Assembly (NCBI GenBank): GCA_963204745.1
Contig: CAUJHF010000026.1
Location: 1-34,989 of the forward strand
Direction: 5' to 3'
DNA length: 34,989 nt
Source of the DNA: Pseudomonadota bacterium
Lineage (GTDB): Bacteria; Pseudomonadota; Gammaproteobacteria; Steroidobacterales; GCA-2729495
The position numbers were made by a program, and so were the translations under genes. This document shows positions 14,514 to 23,190 of the stretch, in pieces. The notes below the pieces were generated by a model that saw nothing but the letters and a program-made list of their open reading frames with translations, was not told the DNA's origin and did not search any database. Position 1 is the stretch's first letter, and every line of letters starts with the position of its first letter.

Positions 14514-15413
14514 ATGGTGTCTTCTTCAGCTGACAGCGAAGCACGCAGCTACCGTAATGCCAGCCCTGGGCTGGCCTTCTTTCTCACCGCGACGCTGTCT
14601 CTCGTCCTGATGTTCGTCGATCATCGCGGCGAGTATCTGGGCCAGATCCGCACCTGGCTCAGCGCCGCGATCTATCCGCTACAGGTGGCCATCAACCTGC
14701 CGGCAGCCGGCCTGCACTGGATGCAGGACAATCTGGCCTTGCGCAGCACACTGATCGCTGACAACACCGCCCTGCGCGAACAGTCGCTCGTCCAGGCCGT
14801 ACAACTGCAACGCATGGCTGCGCTGCGGGCAGAGAATGAGCGCTTCCGTGCCCTCCTCGACACACGCTCGCGGGTAGCGGATCGCATGACAGTGGCCGAG
14901 GTCCTCGCCGTAGACATGGATCCGCTGCGCCACCGGATCGTGCTGAACAAGGGCAGCCCGCAGGGCGCATACGCCGGCCAGGTGCTGCTGGACGCCGACG
15001 GGATCGTCGGCCAGATCATCCGCGACCAGATCTACACGTCAGAAGCCATCCTGATCACCGATCCGGATCATGCAGTGCCGGTCGAAGTCGTGCGCAACGG
15101 CATGCGCACCATCGCTGTCGGTACGGGCGATCTGGACCAGTTGTCGCTGCCATTTCTGACCCGCAACGCCGACGCGAAGGCCGGCGACCTGCTGGTGACT
15201 TCGGGCCTGGGGGGCCGGTTTCCAGCCGGCTATCCGGTCGGCACGATCACTGCCGTCGATGGCTCCGAAGGCGATGCCTTCCTGGAGGTCACGGCCAGAC
15301 CCGCCGCAAATCTAGACCGCCTGCATGAAGTGCTGCTCGTGTTCAGCCCCGAGCCCGAAGCCGGAATTGCAGCTGAAGCTGAGTCAGCGCCTGCAGCGGA
15401 AGCGGCCCAATGA
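14514..15413 (+). CDS. mreC: Rod-shape-determining protein MreC
   Basis: MreC is the bitopic elongasome scaffold whose periplasmic part activates PBP2-RodA. The 299 residues show a cytoplasmic N-terminus, one membrane helix (GLAFFLTATLSLVLMFV), a coiled-coil stretch (about 70-110, ALREQSLVQAVQLQRMAALR), and the paired beta-barrel domain (VLNKGSPQGAYAGQVLLDADGIVGQII ... GDLLVTSGLGGRFPAGYPVG). An acidic Ala/Glu-rich tail (PEAGIAAEAESAPAAEAAQ) ends the protein. No clear ribosome-binding site precedes ATG 14514. The stop overlaps mreD by 4 bp (ATGA). Confidence 0.96.
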   Translation: MVSSSADSEARSYRNASPGLAFFLTATLSLVLMFVDHRGEYLGQIRTWLSAAIYPLQVAINLPAAGLHWMQDNLALRSTLIADNTALREQSLVQAVQLQRMAALRAENERFRALLDTRSRVADRMTVAEVLAVDMDPLRHRIVLNKGSPQGAYAGQVLLDADGIVGQIIRDQIYTSEAILITDPDHAVPVEVVRNGMRTIAVGTGDLDQLSLPFLTRNADAKAGDLLVTSGLGGRFPAGYPVGTITAVDGSEGDAFLEVTARPAANLDRLHEVLLVFSPEPEAGIAAEAESAPAAEAAQ

Positions 15414-15901
15414 GAAATGCACGCTGGCCGGTCTGGTGCCTCATGCTGCTGGCTCTTGCTGCCGAACTGCTGCCGCTGCCGGCTATTGCGCAGCCGTTTC
15501 GACCGGCATTCACGACCATGACGCTGATCTACTGGACGCTGATGTGGCCGGGGCGCTTTGGCGTATTCACTGCCTTTGTTTTCGGGCTGCTCATCGATAT
15601 CGCCCATGGCAGTCTGCTCGGCCAGCATGCGCTGACCCTGAGCGTGGTCAGCTATGTGGTCTTGCGTCTGCATCTGCAACTCCGCGTCTTCCCGGTCTGG
15701 CAGCTGACGCTGGCGGTATTCGCGCTGGTCTTCATTGAAGCCTTCCTGCTGCTGTGGATCGATGGCGCAACCGGGCGTGCCACACTGGGCCCGCAGCGCT
15801 GGGGGCCGGTTTTTGCCGCTGCCGTGTTCTGGCCGATATTGATGGCCCTGATGGACCGCGTACGCGAACGCCTGGAACGGCGTAAATCGAGCTTCAGCTG
15901 A
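15410..15901 (+). CDS. mreD: Rod-shape-determining membrane protein MreD
   Basis: MreD is a small inner-membrane protein of the elongasome. The 163-residue length matches E. coli MreD (162). Several hydrophobic helices are visible, with the family stretch LIYWTLMWPGRFGVFTAFVFGLLIDIAHGSLLGQHAL in the middle and a basic C-terminus (RVRERLERRKSSFS). It starts in the ATGA overlapping mreC and precedes mrdA by 15 bp, so it is part of the mreBCD-mrdA-rodA transcript. Confidence 0.94.
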   Translation: MRNARWPVWCLMLLALAAELLPLPAIAQPFRPAFTTMTLIYWTLMWPGRFGVFTAFVFGLLIDIAHGSLLGQHALTLSVVSYVVLRLHLQLRVFPVWQLTLAVFALVFIEAFLLLWIDGATGRATLGPQRWGPVFAAAVFWPILMALMDRVRERLERRKSSFS

Positions 15902-15916
15902 GGCCGCGCCGGAACA

Positions 15917-17782
15917 ATGGCACTTGCATCGCGCATCAAGGAGCACTGGCGGGAACAGCAGTTGTTCAACAGCCGCATTCTCGTCACCGTGTTCATACTG
16001 TTGACGCTCATCGCGCTGGTGATCATCCGGCTGACGCAGCTGCAGGTCCTCAAGTACGACTACTATTCCGCACAATCCAGCGGCAACCAGATCCGCGCTG
16101 AGCCCATCCCGCCGATCCGCGGCCTGATCCTTGACCGTAACGGCAAGATCCTGGCGGACAACAAGCCAAGCTATCAGCTGGAGATCACGCCAGAGCGCGT
16201 TCCGGACATGCAGGACACGCTGAACCGGCTGGTCGCAGCCAACATCCTTGCCGCCGGCGATCTGGCCGAACTCCGTGAACTGCTCGCCAGCCGCCGCTCC
16301 TTCGAAACGCTGGTCATCGCCGAACACCTCAGCAACGAAGAACTGGCTGCCTTCGCCGTACGTCGGCCGCAGTTCCCCGGCCTCGAGATGCGCGCCCGAC
16401 TGGGGCGCAACTACCCCCATGGTGCGGCGGCAGCGCATGTGCTCGGCTACGTCGGCAGCATGAGCGCTGCCGACAAACGGGAGTTCGACCCGGCCGACTA
16501 TGCCGGCACCACGCATGTCGGCAAGAGCGCGGCAGAACGCAGCTTCGAACACGACCTGCACGGCACCTCGGGGCATGAAGACGTCGTCGTCAATGCGCAT
16601 GGCCGCAAGATGCGCGTGCTCAACCGCGTACGCCCGCTGCCGGGCCGGGACGTCATCCTGACCATCGATCTCGACGCGCAGCTGGCGGCCAGCAATGCGC
16701 TCGCCGGCCGGCGCGGCGCAGTCGTGGCCATTGATCCGGACAACGGCGAAGTGCTGGCTTTCACCAGTACACCGGGCTACGACCCGAATGCGATCAGTGC
16801 GGGACTGAGCCGCCGCGCCTATCTGTCACTGCAGGAAGATATCGACCGGCCGCTGTTCGATCGCGCACTGCGCGGCCAGTACCCGCCGGGTTCCACGATC
16901 AAGCCGATCGTGGCACTTGCGGGGCTGCATTTCGGCATCACCTCCGCGGAGAATCGCGTTTACTGTGGCGGGTATTTTTCCCTGCCGGGAAGCAGCCACC
17001 GCTACCGCGACTGGAAACCCGGCGGCCATGGCAACGTCAGCCTGTACGAGGCCATAGAACAGTCCTGTGACGTGTACTTCTACGGCCTTGCCCGCGATCT
17101 CGGCATCACGCGCATGGGCGGATTCATGCGCGAATTCGGCCTGGGCGCCAGTACCGGTATCGATCTTCAGGGTGAGCAGACCGGTGTTGTTCCCTCGCCT
17201 GCCTGGAAGAAAAAGGTGTTCAAGAGCCCGGCCGCACAGGTCTGGTTCCCGGGCGAAACCGTCATCGCCGGCATCGGCCAGGGATACATGCTGGTGACAC
17301 CACTGCAGCTGGCGCATGCGGCAGCGACGATTGCGGCGCGCGGCAAGCGCTTTCAGCCGATGCTGCGCAAGGGCGCACGCGATCCCCATACCGGCGCCAT
17401 TGAATACCAGCAGGCCACACCGCTGCAGGCCGTCGAGGAACAGGACACGCTGCACTGGGATGCTGTCATCGAAGGCATGCACGGCGTCATGCAGGGTCCG
17501 CGCGGCACCGCGCGCGCCGTCGGCATGCGCGCCGCCTTTCCGATGGCGGGCAAGAGCGGTACCGCACAGGTTTTTTCTGTCGGACAAAACCAGAAATACA
17601 ATGCCAGTGAAGTCGATGAACGGCGGCGCGACCATGCGCTGTTCATCGCGTTTGCACCGCTTGATGCGCCGCGCATCGCAGTCGCGGTCGTCATCGAAAA
17701 CGGCGAGAGTGGCAGCAAGGCGGCGGCACCCATCGCACTGGATGTGATCAATGCCTACCTGAAGCCGGTACCGGCAACATGA
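15917..17782 (+). CDS. mrdA: Penicillin-binding protein 2 (elongation transpeptidase)
   Basis: PBP2 is the class B transpeptidase that crosslinks lateral-wall peptidoglycan with RodA as its glycosyltransferase partner. The 621-residue protein has a cytoplasmic N-terminus, a membrane anchor (ILVTVFILLTLIALVIIRL, 20-38), the pedestal domain including PIRGLILDRNGKILADN (66-82), and the transpeptidase domain. Active-site motifs are S326-T-I-K329 (YPPGSTIKP), S383-C-D385, and K546-S-G-T549 (AGKSGTAQV). Length is close to E. coli PBP2 (633). It is followed by rodA with a 4-bp overlap, the usual pairing. Confidence 0.97.
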   Translation: MALASRIKEHWREQQLFNSRILVTVFILLTLIALVIIRLTQLQVLKYDYYSAQSSGNQIRAEPIPPIRGLILDRNGKILADNKPSYQLEITPERVPDMQDTLNRLVAANILAAGDLAELRELLASRRSFETLVIAEHLSNEELAAFAVRRPQFPGLEMRARLGRNYPHGAAAAHVLGYVGSMSAADKREFDPADYAGTTHVGKSAAERSFEHDLHGTSGHEDVVVNAHGRKMRVLNRVRPLPGRDVILTIDLDAQLAASNALAGRRGAVVAIDPDNGEVLAFTSTPGYDPNAISAGLSRRAYLSLQEDIDRPLFDRALRGQYPPGSTIKPIVALAGLHFGITSAENRVYCGGYFSLPGSSHRYRDWKPGGHGNVSLYEAIEQSCDVYFYGLARDLGITRMGGFMREFGLGASTGIDLQGEQTGVVPSPAWKKKVFKSPAAQVWFPGETVIAGIGQGYMLVTPLQLAHAAATIAARGKRFQPMLRKGARDPHTGAIEYQQATPLQAVEEQDTLHWDAVIEGMHGVMQGPRGTARAVGMRAAFPMAGKSGTAQVFSVGQNQKYNASEVDERRRDHALFIAFAPLDAPRIAVAVVIENGESGSKAAAPIALDVINAYLKPVPAT

Positions 17783-18921
17783 ATAACCCGCTGCTGAACA
17801 TCAGCACCGGGAGCCGGAGCCGCGTCGAGCAGGGTCTGCTGTCGCGGGTGTTGCGGGCCCTGCATCTCGATGGCCCGCTGCTGGTCGGCATTCTCGGTGT
17901 TTTGCTGTTCAGCCTGCTGGCGCTGTACAGCGCAGAGGGACAGCAGATTCGCGAACTGATGGACCAGGCAGCACGCATGCTGCTCGCATTTGTCGTGCTG
18001 CTGTTCATGGCGCAGATCAACCCCGGCTGGCTGCGGCGTGGCGCACCGTTCATCTATGCGCTCGGCCTCCTGCTGCTGATACTGGTACTCGCCACCGGCG
18101 ACATCGGCAAGGGCGCGCAGCGCTGGCTCGATGTGGGCATTCGCTTTCAGCCTTCCGAGATCATGAAGCTCGGCGTGCCGCTGCTGCTCTGCTGGCTGCT
18201 GCATGAACGGGCCCTGCCGCCATCACCCGGTGTGGTGGTCATGGTCATCATCCTGACCTTCCTGCCCGCCGGCATGATCGCGGTACAGCCGGATCTTGGC
18301 ACCTCGATCCTGATCGTGCTGTCCGGCGCGGTGGTGATCTTTCTCGCCGGCCTCGGCTGGCGTTATATCGTCGCGGCGGCAGGGCTGGCCGCCGCGGCCA
18401 TGCCGGCGCTGTGGATGGTCATGCACGATTACCAGCGCAAGCGCGTACTGACCCTGCTGGACCCGGAAAGCGATCCGCTCGGCGCCGGTTACCACATCAT
18501 CCAGTCAAAGATCGCCATCGGTTCGGGCGGGGTGTTCGGCAAGGGCTGGCTCAATGGCACGCAGGGACAACTTGAGTTCCTGCCCGAACGGCATACGGAC
18601 TTCATCTTTGCCGTGATTGGCGAGGAATTCGGCCTGCTCGGCGCACTGGCGCTGCTCACGCTCTATATGTTCATCGTCGGCCGCGGCCTGTTTATCGCCG
18701 CCAATGCCCCCGATACCTTTACACGCCTGCTGGCCGGAACACTCAGCATCACCTTTTTCTTTTATGTATTCGTGAACACAGCCATGGTGATGGGTCTGAT
18801 CCCCGTGGTCGGCGTACCGCTGCCGCTGGTCAGCGCCGGCGGCACCTCAATGGTGACCCTGATGGCGTGTTTCGGTATTCTGATGTCCATTCATACCCAC
18901 CGGAAACTGGTAGCTCGATGA
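17779..18921 (+). CDS. rodA: SEDS peptidoglycan glycosyltransferase RodA
   Basis: RodA polymerises lipid II into glycan strands in complex with PBP2. The 380-residue polytopic protein shows the SEDS signatures: RWLDVGIRFQPSEIMKLGVPLLL, the catalytic-Asp loop LPERHTDFIFAVIGEEFG (Asp of HTDF), and the late GLIPVVGVPLPLVSAGGTS. About ten membrane helices are visible by hydrophobicity. The 5' end overlaps mrdA and the 3' end overlaps mltB, each by ATGA, indicating tight translational coupling across polymerase, crosslinker and hydrolase. Confidence 0.97.
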   Translation: MNNPLLNISTGSRSRVEQGLLSRVLRALHLDGPLLVGILGVLLFSLLALYSAEGQQIRELMDQAARMLLAFVVLLFMAQINPGWLRRGAPFIYALGLLLLILVLATGDIGKGAQRWLDVGIRFQPSEIMKLGVPLLLCWLLHERALPPSPGVVVMVIILTFLPAGMIAVQPDLGTSILIVLSGAVVIFLAGLGWRYIVAAAGLAAAAMPALWMVMHDYQRKRVLTLLDPESDPLGAGYHIIQSKIAIGSGGVFGKGWLNGTQGQLEFLPERHTDFIFAVIGEEFGLLGALALLTLYMFIVGRGLFIAANAPDTFTRLLAGTLSITFFFYVFVNTAMVMGLIPVVGVPLPLVSAGGTSMVTLMACFGILMSIHTHRKLVAR

Positions 18922-19952
18922 TCCCGACCCTCTACGGCCGGCAACGGGCCGCGGCGGCTTTTGCCGCATCGATCGTCACCGCGGGCGCTCTCATGCTCGG
19001 CGCTGCGCCTGCCTGGAGCCTCGATCTCGAGCGCCCGGACGTGCGCGACTTCCTGGCCGAACTGGTCGCGAACGACGGCTTCGAGCCACAGTACCTGTCC
19101 GCCATATTTGCGGGAGTCGAGTCGAAGCAGGGCATCATCGATGCCATGACCCGGCCAGCGGAGAAGGTCAAGCCATGGTCCGAGTACCGGGCCATTTTCC
19201 TGACTCCGAGGCGCATCAGCGGCGGCGTCGACTTTTTCCACACACATGAAACCGAGCTGCAGCAGATCGCCCGGAAAACCGGGGTACCAGCGGAAATCAT
19301 CGCGGCAATCGTCGGCGTCGAGACTTTCTACGGTACCCGGACCGGCAGTTACCGCGCCGTCGATGCGCTGGCCACGCTGGCCTTCGATTATCCGCCGCGC
19401 AGCAAATTTTTTCGTGGTGAGCTGCGCCAGCTGTTCCTGCTGGCCCGCGACGAACAACTCGACGTCACCCAGCTGACCGGTTCCTATGCCGGTGCACTCG
19501 GTCCGCCGCAGTTCATTCCGAGCAGCTATCGCAACTTTTCGGTGGATGGCAACAACGATGGCCGGCGCAATCTCCTGTCCGACTGGAACGACATCTTCGC
19601 CAGCATCGCCAATTACTTCGTCGTGCATAACTGGCAGCCCGCCCAGCCGGTCGCCGTGCCGGCGCGACTGAAGCCGGACAGCACGCGCGGCGACACCGAA
19701 AACGAGCTCGTGCTGCGCGACACGGTCGAGTCACTCAACCGTCAGGGCGTGGACTTCAGCACAGATCTGCCGGCCAAAGCACCGGCAATGCTGATCACCC
19801 TTGCCGGCGAAGAAGGCACCGAGTACTGGGTCGGTTTCCAGAATTTTTACGCGATCACCCGCTACAACCGCAGCCCGATGTATGCACTCGCGGTGTTCCA
19901 GCTCAGCGAAGCCATCGCGGCAGGCACCAGGACAACCGATGCGGCGCCCTGA
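18918..19952 (+). CDS. mltB: Membrane-bound lytic murein transglycosylase B family
   Basis: MltB-type lytic transglycosylases cleave the MurNAc-GlcNAc bond to form 1,6-anhydroMurNAc. The 344-residue product begins with a signal peptide (FAASIVTAGALMLGAAPAWS) without a lipobox Cys, so it is probably a soluble periplasmic member. The SLT_2 fold follows, with catalytic E135 in AAIVGVETFYG, then LATLAFDYPPRSKFFRGEL, GSYAGALGPPQFIPSSY and the EF-hand-like DGNNDGRRNLL. I place the start at ATG 18918, inside the ATGA overlapping the rodA stop. An earlier in-frame ATG at 18867 lies within rodA and would put 17 extra residues before the signal peptide. The position between rodA and rlpA is conserved. 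Confidence 0.93.
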   Translation: MIPTLYGRQRAAAAFAASIVTAGALMLGAAPAWSLDLERPDVRDFLAELVANDGFEPQYLSAIFAGVESKQGIIDAMTRPAEKVKPWSEYRAIFLTPRRISGGVDFFHTHETELQQIARKTGVPAEIIAAIVGVETFYGTRTGSYRAVDALATLAFDYPPRSKFFRGELRQLFLLARDEQLDVTQLTGSYAGALGPPQFIPSSYRNFSVDGNNDGRRNLLSDWNDIFASIANYFVVHNWQPAQPVAVPARLKPDSTRGDTENELVLRDTVESLNRQGVDFSTDLPAKAPAMLITLAGEEGTEYWVGFQNFYAITRYNRSPMYALAVFQLSEAIAAGTRTTDAAP

Positions 19953-20832
19953 GCGCTGCCTGGCCGTCGGCCTCTGCGCCTGTCTGTTCCTGGCCGGCTG
20001 CTCGGCCGTGGGTCCTGCAAAACCCGTCCAGCCGCCGGCCCCTGTCGCACGCGCACCGGCGAAGGAGCCACCTCCGGCCCGACCTCTGACCCGGCCTCCG
20101 GCGACGGTACCGGGGACAACCGCACCCGGGCCCGGCAACCCGCCCTTCTATGAGGTCTACGGTGAACGCTACTTCGTCATGCCCAGCAGCGAAGGCTACC
20201 GGCAGACCGGCGTGGCCTCATGGTATGGAGAAGCCTTTCACGGCAAGCGCACCTCGAGTGGCACGATCTACAACATGTATGAGTTCACTGCCGCGCACAA
20301 AACCCTGCCGCTGCCCTCACTGGTACGCGTCACGAATCTCGGCAACGGCAAGAGCGTGGTGGTGACGGTCGATGATCGCGGGCCCTTCGTGAAAGGCCGG
20401 CTCATAGACCTCTCCTTTGCCGCCGCCAGGGAACTGGACATCGTGCGGACCGGCACCGCTGAAGTCGAGGTCGAGGCACTCGGCGGAGCCTCCGGTGCCG
20501 GACCAGTGATCGTCTACAGCCCCGGCAACAGTCCTTCAGCCCCGACGTCAGCAGGCGATAGCATTGCCCCGACACTGGTGCCCGCGCAGTATCTCTATAT
20601 GCAGGTCGGCGCCTTCGGCAATCTTGCCAACGCGGAACGGCTCAAGGCCCGTCTGGAAAGCAATGGTGTCAACAAGGTCGTCATCCGCTACGATGCGTCT
20701 GCCAGCAAGATCCTCTACCGCGTGCGCATCGGCCCGCTGTCCGGATCAGACGAATACGATGCGCTGGCGACCCGCATCGCGCCATTGCATTCCGGCCGTC
20801 CGAGCCTGGTCACTGAATCGCCCGGCAGCTGA
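19939..20832 (+). CDS. rlpA: RlpA-type septal-ring lipoprotein, lytic transglycosylase with SPOR domain
   Basis: RlpA cleaves naked (peptide-free) glycan strands at the septum in Pseudomonas-type bacteria. The 297-residue protein starts at ATG 19939 with a lipoprotein signal (LFLAGCS, lipobox Cys about residue 21). A Pro-rich linker follows, then the double-psi beta-barrel (GVASWYGEAFHGKRTSSG ... VTVDDRGPFVKGRLIDLS) and a C-terminal SPOR domain (YLYMQVGAFGNLANAERLKARLE) that targets division-site glycan. Its start lies inside the last 14 bases of mltB. In-frame codons further upstream belong to a shadow of mltB and would place the lipobox too far in. Confidence 0.94.
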   Translation: MRRPERCLAVGLCACLFLAGCSAVGPAKPVQPPAPVARAPAKEPPPARPLTRPPATVPGTTAPGPGNPPFYEVYGERYFVMPSSEGYRQTGVASWYGEAFHGKRTSSGTIYNMYEFTAAHKTLPLPSLVRVTNLGNGKSVVVTVDDRGPFVKGRLIDLSFAAARELDIVRTGTAEVEVEALGGASGAGPVIVYSPGNSPSAPTSAGDSIAPTLVPAQYLYMQVGAFGNLANAERLKARLESNGVNKVVIRYDASASKILYRVRIGPLSGSDEYDALATRIAPLHSGRPSLVTESPGS

Positions 20833-20872
20833 CTGCCCCAGTTTCTACAGTATTTTCAGGAGCCCACCAGGA

Positions 20873-22039
20873 ATGATGCAACGTACGCCGACCCGCGTAT
20901 TGGCCGGCCTCCTATGGCTGACCGGACTGACCGGACTGACCGCCACTGTGGCGCAAGGCGCCGAAGGCCCGCAGATCCCTGCTCCGCCGGCCATCAGCGC
21001 CAAAGCCTACATGCTGGTGGACCACACCAGCGGGCAGACGCTGGCCAGCCTCAACGAGAATCAGCGTCTTGACCCGGCCAGCATCACCAAGCTGATGACC
21101 GCCTATGCGGCATTCCGCAGCATCAAGAGCAAGCGCATCGGACTCGAAGATCCGGTCACGATCAGCGAGACAGCCTGGCGTACCGGTGGTTCGCGCACCT
21201 TCATCGACCTCGGCAGCCAGGTGCCGGTTTCCGTGCTGCTGCAGGGCATGATCATCCAGTCCGGCAACGATGCGAGCGTCGCGCTGGCCGAGCACGTAGC
21301 CGGCAGCGAGTCGGCGTTTGCGGATCTGATGAACCAGTACGCCAAAGAACTGGGCATGACAAATACCAGCTACCGCAATGCGACCGGGCTGCCGGACCCG
21401 GAGCATTACACGACTGCTGCCGACATCATCAAGGTCGCCAACGCCATCATCCGCGAGTTCCCGGAATACTATCGCTGGTATTCACAGAAGGACTTCAGCT
21501 GGAACGACATCACGCAGAGCAACCGCAATGGCCTGCTCTGGCGGGACAGCACCGTCGACGGCATGAAGACCGGTCATACCGACACCGCCGGTTACTGCCT
21601 CGTGTCCTCGGCCCTGCGCGATGGCATGCGACTGGTTGCGGTGGTGCTCGGCACCGACAGCCCGACGGCCCGCGAACGCGACTCACAGACCCTGCTGAAC
21701 TACGGCTATCGCTTCTGGGAAACAAAGCGGATCCTGGTGGCGGGACAATCGCTCAACGAATCACGTGTCTGGAAAGGCGAGTCCGAGCTGGTGAATATCG
21801 GTGTCAGACAGGATATCTGGGCAACACTGCCGCGCGGGAGTGCAGAGCAGGTCAGCGCGAAGTTTTCGCTGCCGACTCAGCTGATCGCGCCCCTCGATAC
21901 AGAAACGGCCCTCGGCACGGTGCACCTGGCACTCGGCGACAAGCCGATCGCCGAAGCCAACCTCTATCCACTCAAACCGGTACCGACCGGATCGCTCTGG
22001 CAACAGGGGCGCGACACGGTACTGCTCTGGCTGGAATAG
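20873..22039 (+). CDS. dacA: D-alanyl-D-alanine carboxypeptidase (PBP5/6 family)
   Basis: This class C low-molecular-weight PBP removes the terminal D-Ala of pentapeptides in the periplasm. The 388-residue protein has a signal peptide (VLAGLLWLTGLTGLTATVAQGAEG), active-site S70-I-T-K73, S130-G-N132 and K232-T-G234. A beta-rich PBP5_C domain and an amphipathic C-terminal anchor (GSLWQQGRDTVLLWLE) follow. Two adjacent ATGs (20873, 20876) follow AGGAG/CCAGGA. The longer reading back to 20564 is a shadow of rlpA. It sits upstream of a D-amino-acid transaminase gene, a conserved arrangement, which suggests linked D-Ala metabolism. Confidence 0.95.
   Translation: MMQRTPTRVLAGLLWLTGLTGLTATVAQGAEGPQIPAPPAISAKAYMLVDHTSGQTLASLNENQRLDPASITKLMTAYAAFRSIKSKRIGLEDPVTISETAWRTGGSRTFIDLGSQVPVSVLLQGMIIQSGNDASVALAEHVAGSESAFADLMNQYAKELGMTNTSYRNATGLPDPEHYTTAADIIKVANAIIREFPEYYRWYSQKDFSWNDITQSNRNGLLWRDSTVDGMKTGHTDTAGYCLVSSALRDGMRLVAVVLGTDSPTARERDSQTLLNYGYRFWETKRILVAGQSLNESRVWKGESELVNIGVRQDIWATLPRGSAEQVSAKFSLPTQLIAPLDTETALGTVHLALGDKPIAEANLYPLKPVPTGSLWQQGRDTVLLWLE
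20918..20944 (+). repeat. 9-bp tandem repeat in the dacA signal peptide
   Basis: CTGACCGGA occurs twice, followed by CTGACCGCC, coding for LTG-LTG-LTA within the hydrophobic core of the signal peptide. Slippage would lengthen or shorten the core in steps of three residues without changing the frame. Confidence 0.7.
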
Positions 22040-22052
22040 GAAGCACCACAAC

Positions 22053-22916
22053 ATGGCCTCACCACTGCGCACTGCATGGTTCAACGACAGCTTCATGCCC
22101 CTGGCGGAAGTCCGTATTTCACCGCTCGACCGCGCTTTCCTGTTTGGCGACGCGGTCTATGAGGTCATTCCGGTCTATGCCGGACAGGCCTTTCTGCTCG
22201 ACCCGCATCTGGACCGTCTCGACCGCAGTCTGCAGGAACTGCACATTCGCAATCCGTACCGCCGCGGCGAGTGGATCCACATCATCACCGGACTGATCGA
22301 ACAGAACGGCGGCGGTAACCTGTCGGTCTATCTGCAGGTCAGCCGCGGCGCCGACACCGGGCGCGATCATGGCTTTCCGCCGGACGGCGTGCAGCCGACG
22401 GTATTTGGCATGGTTTCAACCATGGCCGAGCCACACCCCGACCAGCTCGGAATGCGCGCGATTACTCTCCCCGACCAGCGCTGGTCGCGTTGCGATATCA
22501 AGTCCACGGCGCTGCTCGCCAACCTGCTCGCCCGCCAGGCGGCACGCGGTGCCGGTGCCGGTGAGGCCATCCTGTTGCGCGACGGGCACCTGACTGAAGG
22601 TTCGGCAAGCTCGGTGATCATCGTCGAGCGCGGCGCGTTGATCCGGCGGCCAGATGGCCCCGAAGTGTTGCCGGGCACCACGACGGCTGCCGTATTTGCG
22701 GCCGCAGCCAAAGTCGGCGTCGCCTGCCGTGACGAGATGATCAGCGAACAGCGTCTGCGCCAGGCCGACGAGATCTGGATCGCCGCTGCGACGCGCGGCA
22801 TCACACCGGTGCTGGAACTCGATGGCAGGAAGATCGGCGACGGTCGCCCCGGCCCGGTGTGGCGAAAGGTTGCTGCCGCCTTCGAGGCCATGAAGCCGCA
22901 CGGAACAACCCATTGA
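22053..22916 (+). CDS. dat: D-amino-acid (D-alanine) transaminase, class IV
   Basis: This fold-type IV PLP aminotransferase probably interconverts D-alanine and alpha-ketoglutarate with pyruvate and D-glutamate. The 287 residues show SPLDRAFLFGDAVYEVIPVY (24-43), LYLQVSRG-like VYLQVSRG, the PLP lysine K150 in RCDIKSTALLANLLARQ, the loop HLTEGSASSV, and the phosphate-binding PGTTTAAV. The motifs fit D-amino-acid transaminase more closely than branched-chain transaminase. Aminodeoxychorismate lyase (PabC) is a less likely relative. It lies 13 bp after dacA and ends in a TTGA overlap with the DUF493 gene. Confidence 0.88.
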   Translation: MASPLRTAWFNDSFMPLAEVRISPLDRAFLFGDAVYEVIPVYAGQAFLLDPHLDRLDRSLQELHIRNPYRRGEWIHIITGLIEQNGGGNLSVYLQVSRGADTGRDHGFPPDGVQPTVFGMVSTMAEPHPDQLGMRAITLPDQRWSRCDIKSTALLANLLARQAARGAGAGEAILLRDGHLTEGSASSVIIVERGALIRRPDGPEVLPGTTTAAVFAAAAKVGVACRDEMISEQRLRQADEIWIAAATRGITPVLELDGRKIGDGRPGPVWRKVAAAFEAMKPHGTTH

Positions 22917-23176
22917 GCGAGGAAACGCTGCTCGAGTTTCCCTGCGCCTTCCCGCTGAAGGTCATGGGCCTCAACCAGCCGGCTTTCGAACAGTACGTGG
23001 TCGAGATCGTCCGCATCCATGCCGGTTCTGCGGCGCTCAGCACGGTCCATACGCGGCCCAGCCGCAATGGACGCTATATCGCAGTGACGATCAACTTCAC
23101 TGCGGCCAGCAAGGCACAGCTCGACGACATCTACCGTGCCTTGAGCTCCAGCGACCAGGTATTGTTTCTGCTCTGA
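22913..23176 (+). CDS. ybeD: YbeD/DUF493 family protein, TTG start
   Basis: This small cytoplasmic alpha/beta (ferredoxin-like, ACT-resembling) protein is of unknown function and typically sits just before lipB. I set the start at TTG 22913, which overlaps the dat stop as TTGA, because it gives 87 residues, the same length as E. coli YbeD. Homology begins at once (ETLLEFPCAFPLKVMG). Further conserved parts are FEQYVVEIVRIHAG and SRNGRYIAVTINFTAASKAQLDDIYRAL. A longer in-frame reading to 22859 has no family similarity and lies inside dat. Confidence 0.92.
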   Translation: MSEETLLEFPCAFPLKVMGLNQPAFEQYVVEIVRIHAGSAALSTVHTRPSRNGRYIAVTINFTAASKAQLDDIYRALSSSDQVLFLL

Positions 23177-23190
23177 GCAGGGATCTGCGC

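Noticed and set aside
15230..16600. A 456-codon minus-strand frame opposite mreC, mreD and mrdA
   Set aside because: Covers three well-supported genes in antisense, with no family motifs.
18867..18917. Longer start for mltB at 18867
   Set aside because: It lies wholly inside rodA and would bury the signal peptide. The ATGA overlap at 18918 is the better start.
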